Source: Kitasatospora humi
GTDB lineage: Bacteria; Actinomycetota; Actinomycetes; Streptomycetales; Streptomycetaceae
Assembly (NCBI RefSeq): GCF_020907985.1
Contig: NZ_JAJJPA010000022.1
Location: 1 to 64,000, forward strand
Reading direction: 5' to 3'
DNA: 64,000 bases
Part shown: positions 25,669 to 34,225 of the stretch, piece by piece
Position numbering within the stretch: position 1 is the stretch's first letter
Layout of the letters: each line of letters opens with the position of its first letter
Translations under genes and position numbers: made by a program
Notes under the pieces: model-generated
What the model was told of the DNA's origin: nothing
The model's input: only the letters and a program-made list of their open reading frames with translations
Databases searched by the model: none

Positions 25669-25687
25669 TTCCTAGACATCCTAGGAA
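25669..25687. promoter_or_regulatory. TetR-type operator, perfect inverted repeat
   Basis: TTCCTAG - ACATC - CTAGGAA, a perfect 7-5-7 dyad ending nine bases before the ATG of the TetR-type gene and overlapping its AGGAAAGGA ribosome site. Position and symmetry suggest autorepression of the regulator-hydrolase operon. Confidence 0.75.
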
Positions 25688-25696
25688 AGGATCCGC

Positions 25697-26284
25697 ATGG
25701 CACGCGCAGGGCTCACCGCGGCCCGGCTCACCGAGGCGGCCGCGCAGCTGGCCGACGAGGTCGGCCTCGACCGGCTCACCGTGTCCGCCCTGGCCCGTCG
25801 GTTCGGCGTCAAGGACGCCAGCCTCTACTCGCACATCAAGAACCTGCGCGACCTGCGGGTGCGGATCGCGGTGCTGGCGGCCGAGCAGATGAGTGAGGAG
25901 ATCGCGCTCGCCGTGGCCGGCCGGGCCGGCAAGGACGCGCTGATCGCCTTCGCCGACGCCTACCGCGAGTTCGCCCTCGCCCATCCGGGCCGCTACGCCG
26001 CCACCCAGCTGCAGTTCGACCCGGAGGAGGTCGCCGACTCGGTCGGCGGCCGGCGCGGCGTCGAGCTGACCCTCGGAGTGCTGCGCGCCTACGGCCTGGA
26101 GGAGCCCGACCTCACCGACGCCGGCCGGCTGCTCCGCGCCGCCTTCCACGGCTACATCCAGCTGGAGCTCAACCAGGGCTTCGCGCACAACCGCCCCGTG
26201 CGGCAGTCCTGGACACGTTCCCTCGACGCCCTCCATGTGGCGCTCTCCAACTGGCCGGCCCAACCCACCGGGAGCACGGAATGA
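25697..26284 (+). CDS. TetR/AcrR family transcriptional regulator
   Basis: 195 residues from ATG 25697. The N-terminal HTH is LTAARLTEAAAQLADEVGLDRLTVSALARRFGVKDASLYSHIKNLRDLRVRI, with recognition helix KDASLYSHI. The C-terminal ligand domain (about 60-195) includes FADAYREFALAHPGRYAAT and LLRAAFHGYIQLELNQGF, the WHG-type TetR_C_33 pattern (here GFAHN). It shares the ATGA overlap with the following hydrolase gene, so the two are one translationally coupled operon behind the dyad at 25669-25687. Confidence 0.9.
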   Translation: MARAGLTAARLTEAAAQLADEVGLDRLTVSALARRFGVKDASLYSHIKNLRDLRVRIAVLAAEQMSEEIALAVAGRAGKDALIAFADAYREFALAHPGRYAATQLQFDPEEVADSVGGRRGVELTLGVLRAYGLEEPDLTDAGRLLRAAFHGYIQLELNQGFAHNRPVRQSWTRSLDALHVALSNWPAQPTGSTE

Positions 26285-27120
26285 CGACCACCGGCCTGCT
26301 GAAGGTACCCGGCGCCGCCCTCCACCACGAGCACCGCGGCAGCGGCCCGGTGCTGCTGCTGATACCCGGCGGTGCGGGCGACGCCGGTCTCTACGCCGGT
26401 CTGGCCGAACGCCTCGCCGCGCACTGGACCGTGGTCGGCTACGACCCGCGCGGACTCTCCCGCAGCCCGCTCGACGGCCCGCTCACCGACCAGCGGGTCG
26501 AGGTGTGGAGCGACGACGCACGACGGCTGCTCGACCTCTACTCGCCGGACGCACCCGCGGCCGTTTTCGGCAGCAGCTCCGGCGCGATCGTGGCCCTCGA
26601 CCTGCTCGCCCGCCACCCCGAGCGGGTGTGGCGCGTGGTGGCCCACGAGCCGCCGCTGCTGGAACTGCTCGCCGACCCCACTCCCTACCGGACGCTGTTC
26701 GCCGAGACCGGCCGACTCTCGCGCACCGCCGGGCCGACCGCCGCGATGGCCCACCTCGGCGCCGGGCTGGGCGGCGAACAGCCCGACGACGCGCGGCAGG
26801 ACGACCGGCCGGCTACCGAACTGCCGCCGGAGATCCAGGAGATGGCCCCGCGGATGGCGGCCAACATGCCGGTGTTCCTGGAACGGATGCTCCATCAGTT
26901 CGCCACGGCCGAGCTCGAGTTGGCGGCCCTGCACCCGGTCGCCGACCGCCTGGCGCTCGCCGCCGGCCGGGACTCGCGCCAACTCCCCGTTTTCCACGGC
27001 CCCGCCGCCCGGCTCGCCGAACTGCTCGGTGCCGAGCTGGTGGAGTTCCCCGGCGGCCACCTCGGCAGCGTCGAGCACCCCGCGGAGTTCGCCGAGGTGC
27101 TGCACCGCACGCTGCGTTGA
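26281..27120 (+). CDS. Alpha/beta hydrolase coupled to TetR regulator
   Basis: 279 residues; ATG 26281 overlaps the TetR stop (ATGA). The fold is evident: VLLLIPGGAGDAGLYAGLAERLAAHWTVVGYDPRGLSRSPLD, the nucleophile elbow FGSSSGAIVALDLLARHPERV (GSSSG), and the C-terminal catalytic His in FPGGHLGSVEHPAEFAEVL. All triad elements seem present. Substrate not known; coupling to the regulator suggests it removes the inducer or a related toxic ester or lactone. Confidence 0.87.
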   Translation: MTTTGLLKVPGAALHHEHRGSGPVLLLIPGGAGDAGLYAGLAERLAAHWTVVGYDPRGLSRSPLDGPLTDQRVEVWSDDARRLLDLYSPDAPAAVFGSSSGAIVALDLLARHPERVWRVVAHEPPLLELLADPTPYRTLFAETGRLSRTAGPTAAMAHLGAGLGGEQPDDARQDDRPATELPPEIQEMAPRMAANMPVFLERMLHQFATAELELAALHPVADRLALAAGRDSRQLPVFHGPAARLAELLGAELVEFPGGHLGSVEHPAEFAEVLHRTLR

Positions 27121-27144
27121 ACCGGACGGCCGCCGGGAGCGGGA

Positions 27145-27558
27145 CTACGGCCGGGCGTAAGGCCGGGTGAGGATCTCCATGTTGTGGCCGTCGGGGTCGG
27201 CGAAATAGGCCCCGTGGCCACCGAACCAGTCATTGACCTTGCCGGGCTCGGTCTGGTGCGGATCCGCGTAGTAGGTCACCCCGGCGGCCTCCAGTCGGCT
27301 GATCATCGTGTCGAACTGGTCGTCAGGCACCAGGAACGCGTAGTGCTGGCTCTGGATCGGCTGGTCGCGCACCTCGTAGAAGTCCAGGGTGACGCCGTTG
27401 CCGAGGTCGATGGGCAGGAAGGGGCCGAACGGCGCGCCGATCTCCAGGCCGAGGATCCCGGCGAGGAACTCCGCGGAGCGCTGACGGTCGGACGCGCACA
27501 CCGCGGTGTGGTTCAACTGGATGGAGGTGACGGGCAACTGCGGCTGCTGAGCAGGCAT
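27145..27558 (-). CDS. VOC family protein (glyoxalase/bleomycin-resistance type)
   Basis: 137 residues from ATG 27558. Two beta-alpha-beta-beta-beta modules: SIQLNHTAVCASDRQRSAEFLAGILGLEIG with the first metal His (NHTAV), GVTLDFYEVRDQPIQSQHYAFLVPDDQFDTMISRLEAAGVTYYADP, and FGGHGAYFADPDGHNMEILTRPY with the terminal metal Glu. The ligands fit a metal-dependent dioxygenase or glyoxalase-like enzyme; substrate unknown. It converges with the hydrolase gene. Confidence 0.87.
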   Translation of the reverse strand: MPAQQPQLPVTSIQLNHTAVCASDRQRSAEFLAGILGLEIGAPFGPFLPIDLGNGVTLDFYEVRDQPIQSQHYAFLVPDDQFDTMISRLEAAGVTYYADPHQTEPGKVNDWFGGHGAYFADPDGHNMEILTRPYARP

Positions 27559-27905
27559 CAGGGAAAACTCCAGGTCTGGGAGTGCTGTTGGAAGCGCAGA
27601 ACAGGACCTGGATGTGGCGGGCCCCTTGCCCGCCTCGCGCTCACGCGGAGGCCGGGTGCCCAACTCGTGTGTGGCCCAAGGCCGACCCGGCAGTCACGTG
27701 TCGGACTCTACCCAGCGTCGCCGGCCTCGGCAACCGACGCGCCGCGACCCGTGCCGCCACCCGGCTGGAGGCCGCCAGGGCCGGCGAGGTGCTCCGCTCC
27801 GGCCAGGCCGGCACCACGGTGGCGGGCAGCGCGTCGGTGACCGGGACGCAGACCAAACACCGTCAACTACGTCGCCGACCCCCCACCGCCCTGGTGACGG
27901 GCGCG
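27559..27905. other. 347-bp gap with no intact gene
   Basis: Between the VOC gene start and the end of the two-domain hydrolase gene, both on the minus strand. A plus-strand frame around 27720-27870 looks protein-like for a short stretch (RAATRLEAARAGEVLRSGQAG) but has no start signal and no recognised family; it may be a gene remnant. Confidence 0.3.
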
Positions 27906-29411
27906 TCAGCCCGCCCTCAACCGGTCCAGCACCGCTGCCATCGCCCGCCGCACGCCCTGGCGCGCCTCCTCGGTGCGGTCGGTGGTTTCGAAACCGTGAC
28001 GGGCGCTGGGTAGGTCCACCAACTCGACGTCCGCACCGCACTGTTCGGCAGCGGCCAGGAACTCCTCGACGGTGGCCGCGAACGGCGGTGACTCAAGGCC
28101 CACCCGGGTGAGGACCAGCGGCAGCCGGCCCGCGTTCGCCACCGCCTCCACCGGACGGAACCGGGATTCGACCGGACCCCATGCCGGCGGCGGCGCGAGC
28201 AGCGGATAGGAGGCGGCCAGGCAGCGCAACCACGGTGGGGGAGCGGCCAGCCAGTCCGCGGTGAGCAGTCCAGCGCCGGAGAAGACCCAGAGCGCGATCC
28301 GGTCCGGATCGACCCGGGAATCCGCCCGCACCAGCGCCACCGCCTCCGCGACGTCCTGTGCCGCCCGCCCGAAGTCAGCCGGCTCGTGCAGCCGGTGGTC
28401 CAGGGTCACCCCGACCACGCCGAGGCTCGCCGCATAGGTGCCGTACCCGACGAAGGTCGGCCGGTCCCGTGGCGTGGGCCGCAGGCTCTCGGGAAACGGC
28501 CCGCCGTGGACGAAGACCACCGCCGGGCGGGGCTCCTGCGACGCTCCGTCCGGCAGGTAGAGATCGACTCGGCCGGTCCGCTCCCTGGGCCGCTCGGCCA
28601 GCGGCAGCAGGAACTCCGGGGGCCGCTCGGGCTCGGTGGGCAGGGTCAGCCGATGGCCCTCGCCGGCGACCGCCCGGCGCAGCGTGTCCGCCAGGTCCTC
28701 GGGGCAGGACAGCATCGGCCAGTGGCCGGTGTCCAGCTCGAAGAAGGTCGCCTCGGGAACGGCCAGGGCCCGCACCTGCGGATCGCCGAAGCCCAGTCGG
28801 GCTTCCAGCGCGGCGACGGTCGAACCGTTGGCGCCGCACAGGATGCCGGTGGTCGACGGGATCCGCTCAGCCGGGGCGCCGAGCCGCAGGGGCTGGGTGA
28901 GGGTGCGCACCGGCTGCGGAGCGGCCAGCCGGGTCAGCCGCTCCAGGGCCGGTAGCGGCACGCCCGCGATGCTGCCCCAGCGGGCCCACTGGTCCAGCGC
29001 CGGGGCCGGCACCGGGCCGGACTCGGGATCGTGGAGCAGCCGCTGGTGCAGGGTGGGATCGGGCACCAGGGCGAGCGCGGGAGCGCCGTCGCGCGGCAGG
29101 CCCGCGTCCAGGTGGACGACCCGGGCGACCCGCTCGCGACGCCGGTCGGCGGCGCCCACGGCCGGGTGGATGCCGTAGCCGTGCCCGACCAGTACGACCT
29201 GGTCCTCCGTCAGGTGGTCGATCAGCTGCACCACGTCCTCGACGTGGGTGGCCAGATCGGTGTCCGGCCCGGCGAGATGGCGTCGGTGGCCGAGCCCGGT
29301 GAGCGTCACCGGATGGGCCCCGAAGCCGGCCGCCCGCAGCGCGTCCGCCGTCTCGCGCCAGATCCAGCCGCCGGTGTGGGCCTCGGACACCAGGACAAAA
29401 GCGATCATCAT
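27906..29411 (-). CDS. Two-domain alpha/beta hydrolase fusion
   Basis: 501 residues from ATG 29411 (AGGAGG just upstream). Domain 1 (about 1-250) is EstC/salicylate-esterase-like: FVLVSEAHTGGWIWRETADALRAAGFGAHPVTLTGLGHR, VVLVGHGYGIHPAVGAA where Gly-Tyr-Gly replaces the nucleophile Ser (GHGYG), and FFELDTGHWPMLSCPEDLADTL with the His. Domain 2 (about 275-501) is dienelactone-hydrolase/peptidase-S9-like: PAVVFVHGGPFPES, DPDRIALWVFSGAGLLTADWLA (FSGAG nucleophile elbow), and LPSARHGFETTD with the His. So domain 1 looks catalytically dead and domain 2 active. The enoyl-CoA hydratase gene is 63 bp upstream on the same strand. Confidence 0.85.
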   Translation of the reverse strand: MMIAFVLVSEAHTGGWIWRETADALRAAGFGAHPVTLTGLGHRRHLAGPDTDLATHVEDVVQLIDHLTEDQVVLVGHGYGIHPAVGAADRRRERVARVVHLDAGLPRDGAPALALVPDPTLHQRLLHDPESGPVPAPALDQWARWGSIAGVPLPALERLTRLAAPQPVRTLTQPLRLGAPAERIPSTTGILCGANGSTVAALEARLGFGDPQVRALAVPEATFFELDTGHWPMLSCPEDLADTLRRAVAGEGHRLTLPTEPERPPEFLLPLAERPRERTGRVDLYLPDGASQEPRPAVVFVHGGPFPESLRPTPRDRPTFVGYGTYAASLGVVGVTLDHRLHEPADFGRAAQDVAEAVALVRADSRVDPDRIALWVFSGAGLLTADWLAAPPPWLRCLAASYPLLAPPPAWGPVESRFRPVEAVANAGRLPLVLTRVGLESPPFAATVEEFLAAAEQCGADVELVDLPSARHGFETTDRTEEARQGVRRAMAAVLDRLRAG

Positions 29412-29474
29412 GCTCCTCCTCGTTCGGCGGGAGCATAGGAATTCCCCCTGCGGGAGGTTCAGCACCGACGAGGG

Positions 29475-30239
29475 CTACTCGAACGCGCCGTGCCGCCCGC
29501 TGCCCCGGGCGAAACGGGTGGCGCCGGCCACCGTGTCGGCGGCCAGCGAGACCTCACCGTGCCGCCACTCGTTGGCGAGCGCCCGCTCCAGCGGCAGGCC
29601 GTGCTGCTCGTGGACCGACAACCGGTCGTGGCGCAGGCAGGTCTGGGGGAAGGCGGCCAGCCGCTCGGCGAGCGCGACCGCCTCCGCCAGCGCCGCGCCG
29701 GGGGCACTGAGCCGGTTGGCCAGGCCGATCCGCAGCGCCTCCTCGGCTCCGACCGGCCGCCCGGTGAGGATCATGTCGAGGGCGTGGGACTCCCCGATCA
29801 GGCGCGGCAGCCGGACCGTGCCGCCGTCGATCAGCGGCACGCCCCAGCGGCGGCAGAAGACGCCGAACACCGCGTCCGGTGCGGCCACCCGCAGATCCGC
29901 CCAGATCGCCAGCTCCAGCCCGCCGGCGACCGCGTGCCCCTCCACGGCCGCGATCACCGGCTTGCCCAGCCGCAACCGGGTCGGCCCCATCCCCGCAGGG
30001 CCCTCGCCGGGCGCACCCACCACCGCTTCGCCCCGCGCCACCGCCTTGAGGTCGGCGCCGGCGCAGAAGGTGCCGCCGTGGCCGTGCAGCACGGCGACGG
30101 CGGCCTGCGGATCGGCGTCGAACTCCTGGAACGCCTCGGTCAGCATCGCGGCGTGCTCGGCGTCGACCGCGTTTCGCACCTCGGGCCGGTCGAGGCCGAT
30201 CACGGTGACCGGTCCGCGCCGTTCAAGTCGCACTGCCAT
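29475..30239 (-). CDS. Enoyl-CoA hydratase/isomerase family protein
   Basis: 254 residues from ATG 30239. Crotonase fold: VTVIGLDRPEVRNAVDAEHAAML, oxyanion loop 1 GTFCAGADLKAVARGE, oxyanion loop 2 AAVEGHAVAGGLELAIWADLRVAAPDAVFGVFCRRWGVPLIDGGTVRLPRLIG. In the second active-site position of hydratases the expected Glu pair is partly replaced (GVFCRRWGVPLIDGG), which is common in crotonase paralogues. Probably acts on an acyl-CoA. Divergent from a PadR-type regulator gene (131 bp) and probably co-transcribed with the two-domain hydrolase. Confidence 0.88.
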   Translation of the reverse strand: MAVRLERRGPVTVIGLDRPEVRNAVDAEHAAMLTEAFQEFDADPQAAVAVLHGHGGTFCAGADLKAVARGEAVVGAPGEGPAGMGPTRLRLGKPVIAAVEGHAVAGGLELAIWADLRVAAPDAVFGVFCRRWGVPLIDGGTVRLPRLIGESHALDMILTGRPVGAEEALRIGLANRLSAPGAALAEAVALAERLAAFPQTCLRHDRLSVHEQHGLPLERALANEWRHGEVSLAADTVAGATRFARGSGRHGAFE

Positions 30240-30357
30240 CAACTGCCTCCTGCGAGTCGGATGCCGGCCGCCTTGAGGCTACCGCCGGTCAGCGACGGGG
30301 GCGGTTCCCGGACGACCGGCTCCGACGGTTGCCGTCCCAGGGCGAGTGACCTCGCGA

Positions 30358-30363
30358 TACGGT
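30358..30363 (+). promoter_or_regulatory. -10 box of a leaderless promoter (PadR-type gene)
   Basis: TACGGT, seven bases before the ATG at 30371, without a Shine-Dalgarno sequence. Confidence 0.45.
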
Positions 30364-30370
30364 CGGCCGC

Positions 30371-30886
30371 ATGGCAGAGACCCGGTTGACCACGCCCTCC
30401 TACCTCGTGCTCGGCATCATCGACAGCCTGGGCGAGGCCAGCCCGTACGACGTCAAGGTGGAGGCGGCGCGCACCGTGGCGCCGTTCTGGTCGATCCCGC
30501 ACGCGCAGGTGTACGCCCAGTGCGACCGGCTGACCGCCGCGGGCCTGGTCCGCCAGGTGCGGCAGGAGGGCGGACGCAACCGACGGGTGCTGGCCCTGAC
30601 CGACGCCGGGCGCGGGGCGCTGGCGAAGTGGCTGGCCGACCCGGAGTTCGCGCCCGTGGAGGCCCGCGAACGCGGCATCCTCAAGCTCTGGTTCGGCGGC
30701 CGGCCCAAGGTCCTGGCACCCACTCAGGTGGTCGAGCACCAAGCCATCCTGGCCGAGTACGAGGGCCTGGCCGGGAGCGTCGGCGACCAGCTGACCAGGG
30801 GGCAGCGCGAGGCCCTGGAGTTCGGCATCCGCTACGAGCGGATGATGGTCGACTTCTGGCAGTGGGTCGAACGCCGCGAACCCTGA
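30371..30886 (+). CDS. PadR family transcriptional regulator
   Basis: 171 residues from ATG 30371. Winged helix: TPSYLVLGIIDSLGEASPYDVKVEAARTVAPFWSIPHAQVYAQCDRLTAAGLVRQVRQEGGRNRRVLALTDAGRGALAKWLADP. The C-terminal part (about 100-171) is the helical Vir_act_alpha_C dimerisation region, ending in FGIRYERMMVDFWQWVERREP. It precedes two membrane protein genes on the same strand, the first of which has a dyad at its start, and is divergent to the enoyl-CoA hydratase operon; either could be its target. Confidence 0.9.
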   Translation: MAETRLTTPSYLVLGIIDSLGEASPYDVKVEAARTVAPFWSIPHAQVYAQCDRLTAAGLVRQVRQEGGRNRRVLALTDAGRGALAKWLADPEFAPVEARERGILKLWFGGRPKVLAPTQVVEHQAILAEYEGLAGSVGDQLTRGQREALEFGIRYERMMVDFWQWVERREP

Positions 30887-30965
30887 GCACCCCCTCCGAC
30901 CATCGCCCAACACCCGGCCCGGACCGACCTGTTGACCCCGGCCTGGCCCAGCGTTACCTTCTCGA

Positions 30966-30982
30966 TAGTCCAGAAAGGACTA
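30966..30982. promoter_or_regulatory. Operator-like inverted repeat at the start of a membrane protein gene
   Basis: TAGTCC - AGAAA - GGACTA, a perfect 6-5-6 dyad, 80 bp after the PadR-type gene and 14 bp before the preferred GTG start at 30997. It resembles the half-site spacing of the dyads at 25669 and 35842 but not their sequence. Confidence 0.6.
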
Positions 30983-30996
30983 TGAAGGGTGTCGTC

Positions 30997-32174
30997 GTGA
31001 ACCGGTTCCGGACCATCGCCCGGCCGCGGGTGGCCGTGATCGCCGTGGTGCTGCTCTGCCTCGGCTACGCGCCGATCGCCGCCACCGAACTGTGGCCCTA
31101 CGCGCATCCGGGCGCGCCCGCGATCGGGCAGTGGCTGCTCGCCCGCACCGTGCCGCAGCGGTACGTCTCCGAGGCCTTCGCCGGCCGGGTCGGCCCCTAC
31201 CGGCACAGCCTGACCGCGATGGTCGTCCACTCGGTGCTCGGCGGCCTGCTGATGGTGCTCGGCCCGGTCCAACTGCTCAGCGCGGTACGGCGCCGGATCC
31301 GGCTGCACCGCGCCACGGGGGTGCTGTTCGCCGCCACCGTCTACCTCTCGATGACCGGCGCCGCCGTCTACCTGCTGCGCACCAAACCCGCCGACGCCTT
31401 CAGCGGCCCGACCTTCTGGATCGTGCTCGCCACCATCCTGGTCGGTACCGTGCTCAGCACCACCATGGGCGTCATCGCCGCCCTCGCCCGCCGACCCGAC
31501 CTGCACCAGCGCTGGATGCTGCTCTGCTACGGCTACCTGATGACCGCGCCGCTGCTCCGCCTGGAGTGGGTGGTACTGCCCCTGGTCTTCCCCGGGCTAC
31601 CGGTGACCGAGACCAACCGGATCGCCGTCATGCACCTGGGCTCGGTGGTGGTCTTCGGCGCCCTGGTCGCCTCCCGGGCCCTCGACCGGCGAACCGAAGT
31701 CCCTGGAGTGACCGGTAGTTGGGCGCCGACCCCGGTGCTGGTCGCGGCCCAGCTGCTGGGCGTGGGCTCGCCTGGATCAGCCGGCAGTACCTCGGCTGGG
31801 GCGCCGGCGGCCACCGGCTGCTCCTGTCCTACCTGCTGCCCTACCTGGTCACCTGGGCGGTCATGGCGTGGCAGGCCCGGCCCGCCGGACGCACCGGACG
31901 GCCGTGGGCCCGCGAGGAGTGGCGGCTGCACCTGCTCGGGCTCGCCCTGGCACCCGCGCTCTCGGTCGCCCTCGCCGTGCCGTTCGAACGGTACCTCGGG
32001 CTGGACCGGGCCACCGCGCTCACCGCGGGCGTGTCCATCGGCTGTGGTCTGCTCGGCTTCTGGGCCACCGCGGTGGTCACCGTGCGCGTCCTCTACGGCC
32101 GCGAGGTCGTCCGGCGGGCGGCCCTGACCCGTTCGACCGCGGTCGGCAACTCCCCTGTTGCCAACCGGATCTGA
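30997..32174 (+). pseudogene. DUF2306-like multi-pass membrane protein, frameshifted
   Basis: GTG 30997 is preferred (AAGGG seven bases upstream); ATG 30982 lies inside the dyad. The first 255 codons give about seven hydrophobic segments, including SLTAMVVHSVLGGLLMVLGPVQLL, RRIRLHRATGVLFAATVYLSM and LHQRWMLLCYGYLMTAPLLRLEWV, the DUF2306 pattern with conserved His residues (HS, LHR, LHQRW). Near 31762-31770 the frame changes: QLLGVG continues two bases away as LAWISRQYLGWGAGGHRLLLSYLLPYLVTWAVMAW, with four more membrane segments, to the stop at 32174. Both sides are clearly coding, so one base was lost (or a sequencing error). Without the shift the protein would be about 390 residues. Confidence 0.72.
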
Positions 32175-32192
32175 GGCTGGAGACCGATACCG

Positions 32193-33089
32193 ATGAACAG
32201 TGGGACAAGCACCGGAACCGGCAGCGCGCCCGGCGACGGCGGCCGTTGGCTGGCACCCGGCGTGCCGGTCCTGGCCGGCACGGTGGCGGTGGTCAGCATC
32301 CTGACCGGCGCGCTGATGGCGGCCGTGGCGGTGGCCGGGCACGCCTTCACGCCATGGGTGTCGGCCGGGCCGCTCGGCCCGGGCCTGGTCGGCGCCGCGA
32401 TGCTCGGCGTCTCACCCGGGCTGCTGCTGGTCGGCCGGGCCAGGCGCTGGGAGGAGGTCCGCACCCTGATGCTGCCGACCGCGGTCGTGCTGCTCGGCCT
32501 GCTGACGGTCAGCCTGGTCAACGGCGGCCGGCTCTACCTCGTCCACGGCGGCTCGATCGTGCTGGTGCTGTTCAGCCTCGGCTGGATCGGCACGCTCGCC
32601 CTGCTGGCGCTCGGCGCGCTGGTCTGCCTGCTGCTGCAGTACCTCACCCCCGCCGCCCCGGTGCGCGAGCGGATCGTACCGGTGCCGGGCTGGGCCAAGC
32701 CGTTCCTGGCCGTGCTCGGCTCCTCCTGGTCCGGGATCGGCGCGGGCCTGCTGCTCCTGCCCGGCTTCTGGGGCGCGCTGCTGCCCTGGCGGGTCGATCG
32801 TGCGGACGCCCAGGCCCTCGGGGTCTGGGCGCTCGCGCTGGGCGTCGGCGTGCTCGGGGGGCTGGTCGAGGACGACCTGGCCAGGCTGCGCCCGGCGCTG
32901 CTGTCGCTGCCCGGCGTGGCGGTGGTGGCAGGAGTCCTGCTCGCCACCAGGTCCGGTGAGGTGCACTGGGCGTCCGGGCCCGGTGTCTCGCTGATCACGA
33001 TGCTGACCGGCCTGCTGGTCTGCGGCGGGACCGGGTACTGGCTGCTGGCGCGGAGCGGAGCCGGCCGGCCTGCCGGCTCCGGCGGCTAG
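32193..33089 (+). CDS. Hypothetical multi-pass membrane protein
   Basis: 298 residues from ATG 32193, 19 bp after the preceding membrane protein gene and therefore probably in the same transcript. A short hydrophilic N-terminus is followed by about eight transmembrane segments, among them VPVLAGTVAVVSILTGALMAAVAV, LMLPTAVVLLGLLTVSLV, GSIVLVLFSLGWIGTLALLALGALVCLLLQYL, and ALGVWALALGVGVLGGLV. No transporter signature or catalytic motif was recognised. Confidence 0.68.
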   Translation: MNSGTSTGTGSAPGDGGRWLAPGVPVLAGTVAVVSILTGALMAAVAVAGHAFTPWVSAGPLGPGLVGAAMLGVSPGLLLVGRARRWEEVRTLMLPTAVVLLGLLTVSLVNGGRLYLVHGGSIVLVLFSLGWIGTLALLALGALVCLLLQYLTPAAPVRERIVPVPGWAKPFLAVLGSSWSGIGAGLLLLPGFWGALLPWRVDRADAQALGVWALALGVGVLGGLVEDDLARLRPALLSLPGVAVVAGVLLATRSGEVHWASGPGVSLITMLTGLLVCGGTGYWLLARSGAGRPAGSGG

Positions 33090-33107
33090 GGGCGGTGGCT
33101 GGTCACG

Positions 33108-33204
33108 TCGGCCCCGCGCCGCTGCGCGCCGACGCAGTCCGGGAGGCCGCCCGCCCCCGGGGCCCGGTGCTCGCCGCGGCGGCCGCCGTCCCCGCCCCTT
33201 TTTT
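33108..33204 (+). terminator. Hairpin region with rare T6 tract
   Basis: GTCGGC...GCCGAC with inner GCGC/GCGC (33108-33132) is followed by a GC-rich stretch with the palindrome CGGCGGCCGCCG and then six T (33199-33204), one of very few T runs in the window. It follows the membrane protein gene ending at 33089 and may end that transcript. Confidence 0.45.
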
Positions 33205-33219
33205 GCTGCTGACGATCAG

Positions 33220-34212
33220 TCAATCTCCCTCCTGCCGAGCCAGAGCGGCCGCGAACGTGACCGCCCCCGCGAGCAGTGCGGCGCCGAGGAGCAGCCCGGC
33301 GAGCTCGCCGAGCGTGTCGACCGGACCGATCACCGGCCGCAGTGGATCCCGCAGCCCGGTGGCGACCGGTACGGCGAGGGCCGCCGCGGCGGCGGCACGG
33401 CGGATCGCACGCCGCCACCGCCCACCGGTCCTCCCCGGCACGGCGATCCGCAGCACGCTGTTGCAGAGCGTGCAGAAGGCGAAGAAGCCACCCGAGGCGA
33501 TGCCCACCTTGATGACGAACAGGAGCGGACCGGGTGCGCCCTCGCCGACTGCCTGGTCGACGGCGAGTCCGAGCCCGGCGGTCAGGCTGGCGGTCGCGGC
33601 GACGGCAGTGATGTGGTGGCGGGCGAACTGCGCGGCGGTGCCGGGCGCGAGCCGGGCGGCCGGGTGGCGCAGCGGGCCGGGCAGCCGCGCCGTCACCAGC
33701 TCGACCAGCAGGGCCAGATCGGCCAGCCAGTCGCCGTTCTCGGGCAACCGGCCCGTCGGGCGCGGCAGCCGGCCGAACGCCTGCCACTGGAGCAGCAGTC
33801 CGACCGCCGCCGCCACCGCGAGCGGGACCAATGAGGCGATCAGCCACGGGGTTCCACCGTTCCAGTAGGCGTGGTCCGCGTGCAGCACCGCCGCCGTGCA
33901 GTCGGCGGCCGTGGTCGCCGCCACCAGAACGGTGGACAGGCAGGCGGCGCGCAGGAGTTGATCCACCCGGTGGGCCGGCTGCGGCCGGCCGCCCCGGCAC
34001 AGCAGCGCCCGCAGTGCGGTCAGGGCGCTCAGCGCGGGCACCAGGAAGACGGTGAAGGAGACCACGGCGTCATACGGGTCGTCCTGCCACGGACTGCCGG
34101 TCCGCACCGCGCGCACCTGGGTGGTGACGTAGGCGAAGACGGTGAAGGCCGCGGCCAGGGCGAAGGAGAACCGCAGGGCGGCAACCGGGAGTCGGGTGGT
34201 GCGCTCGGTCAT
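33220..34212 (-). CDS. Hypothetical multi-pass membrane protein of an ABC transporter operon
   Basis: 330 residues from ATG 34212, 13 bp after the ABC permease gene on the same strand. About eight hydrophobic segments: LRFSFALAAAFTVFAYVTTQV, AVVSFTVFLVPALSALTALRALL, ACLSTVLVAATTAADCTAAVL, WLIASLVPLAVAAAVGLLL and others, ending TLGELAGLLLGAALLAGAVTFAAALA. No recognised family. Its place in the ATPase-permease operon suggests an accessory membrane component, but that is inference. Confidence 0.65.
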   Translation of the reverse strand: MTERTTRLPVAALRFSFALAAAFTVFAYVTTQVRAVRTGSPWQDDPYDAVVSFTVFLVPALSALTALRALLCRGGRPQPAHRVDQLLRAACLSTVLVAATTAADCTAAVLHADHAYWNGGTPWLIASLVPLAVAAAVGLLLQWQAFGRLPRPTGRLPENGDWLADLALLVELVTARLPGPLRHPAARLAPGTAAQFARHHITAVAATASLTAGLGLAVDQAVGEGAPGPLLFVIKVGIASGGFFAFCTLCNSVLRIAVPGRTGGRWRRAIRRAAAAAALAVPVATGLRDPLRPVIGPVDTLGELAGLLLGAALLAGAVTFAAALARQEGD

Positions 34213-34225
34213 GGTGGCCACCGGC

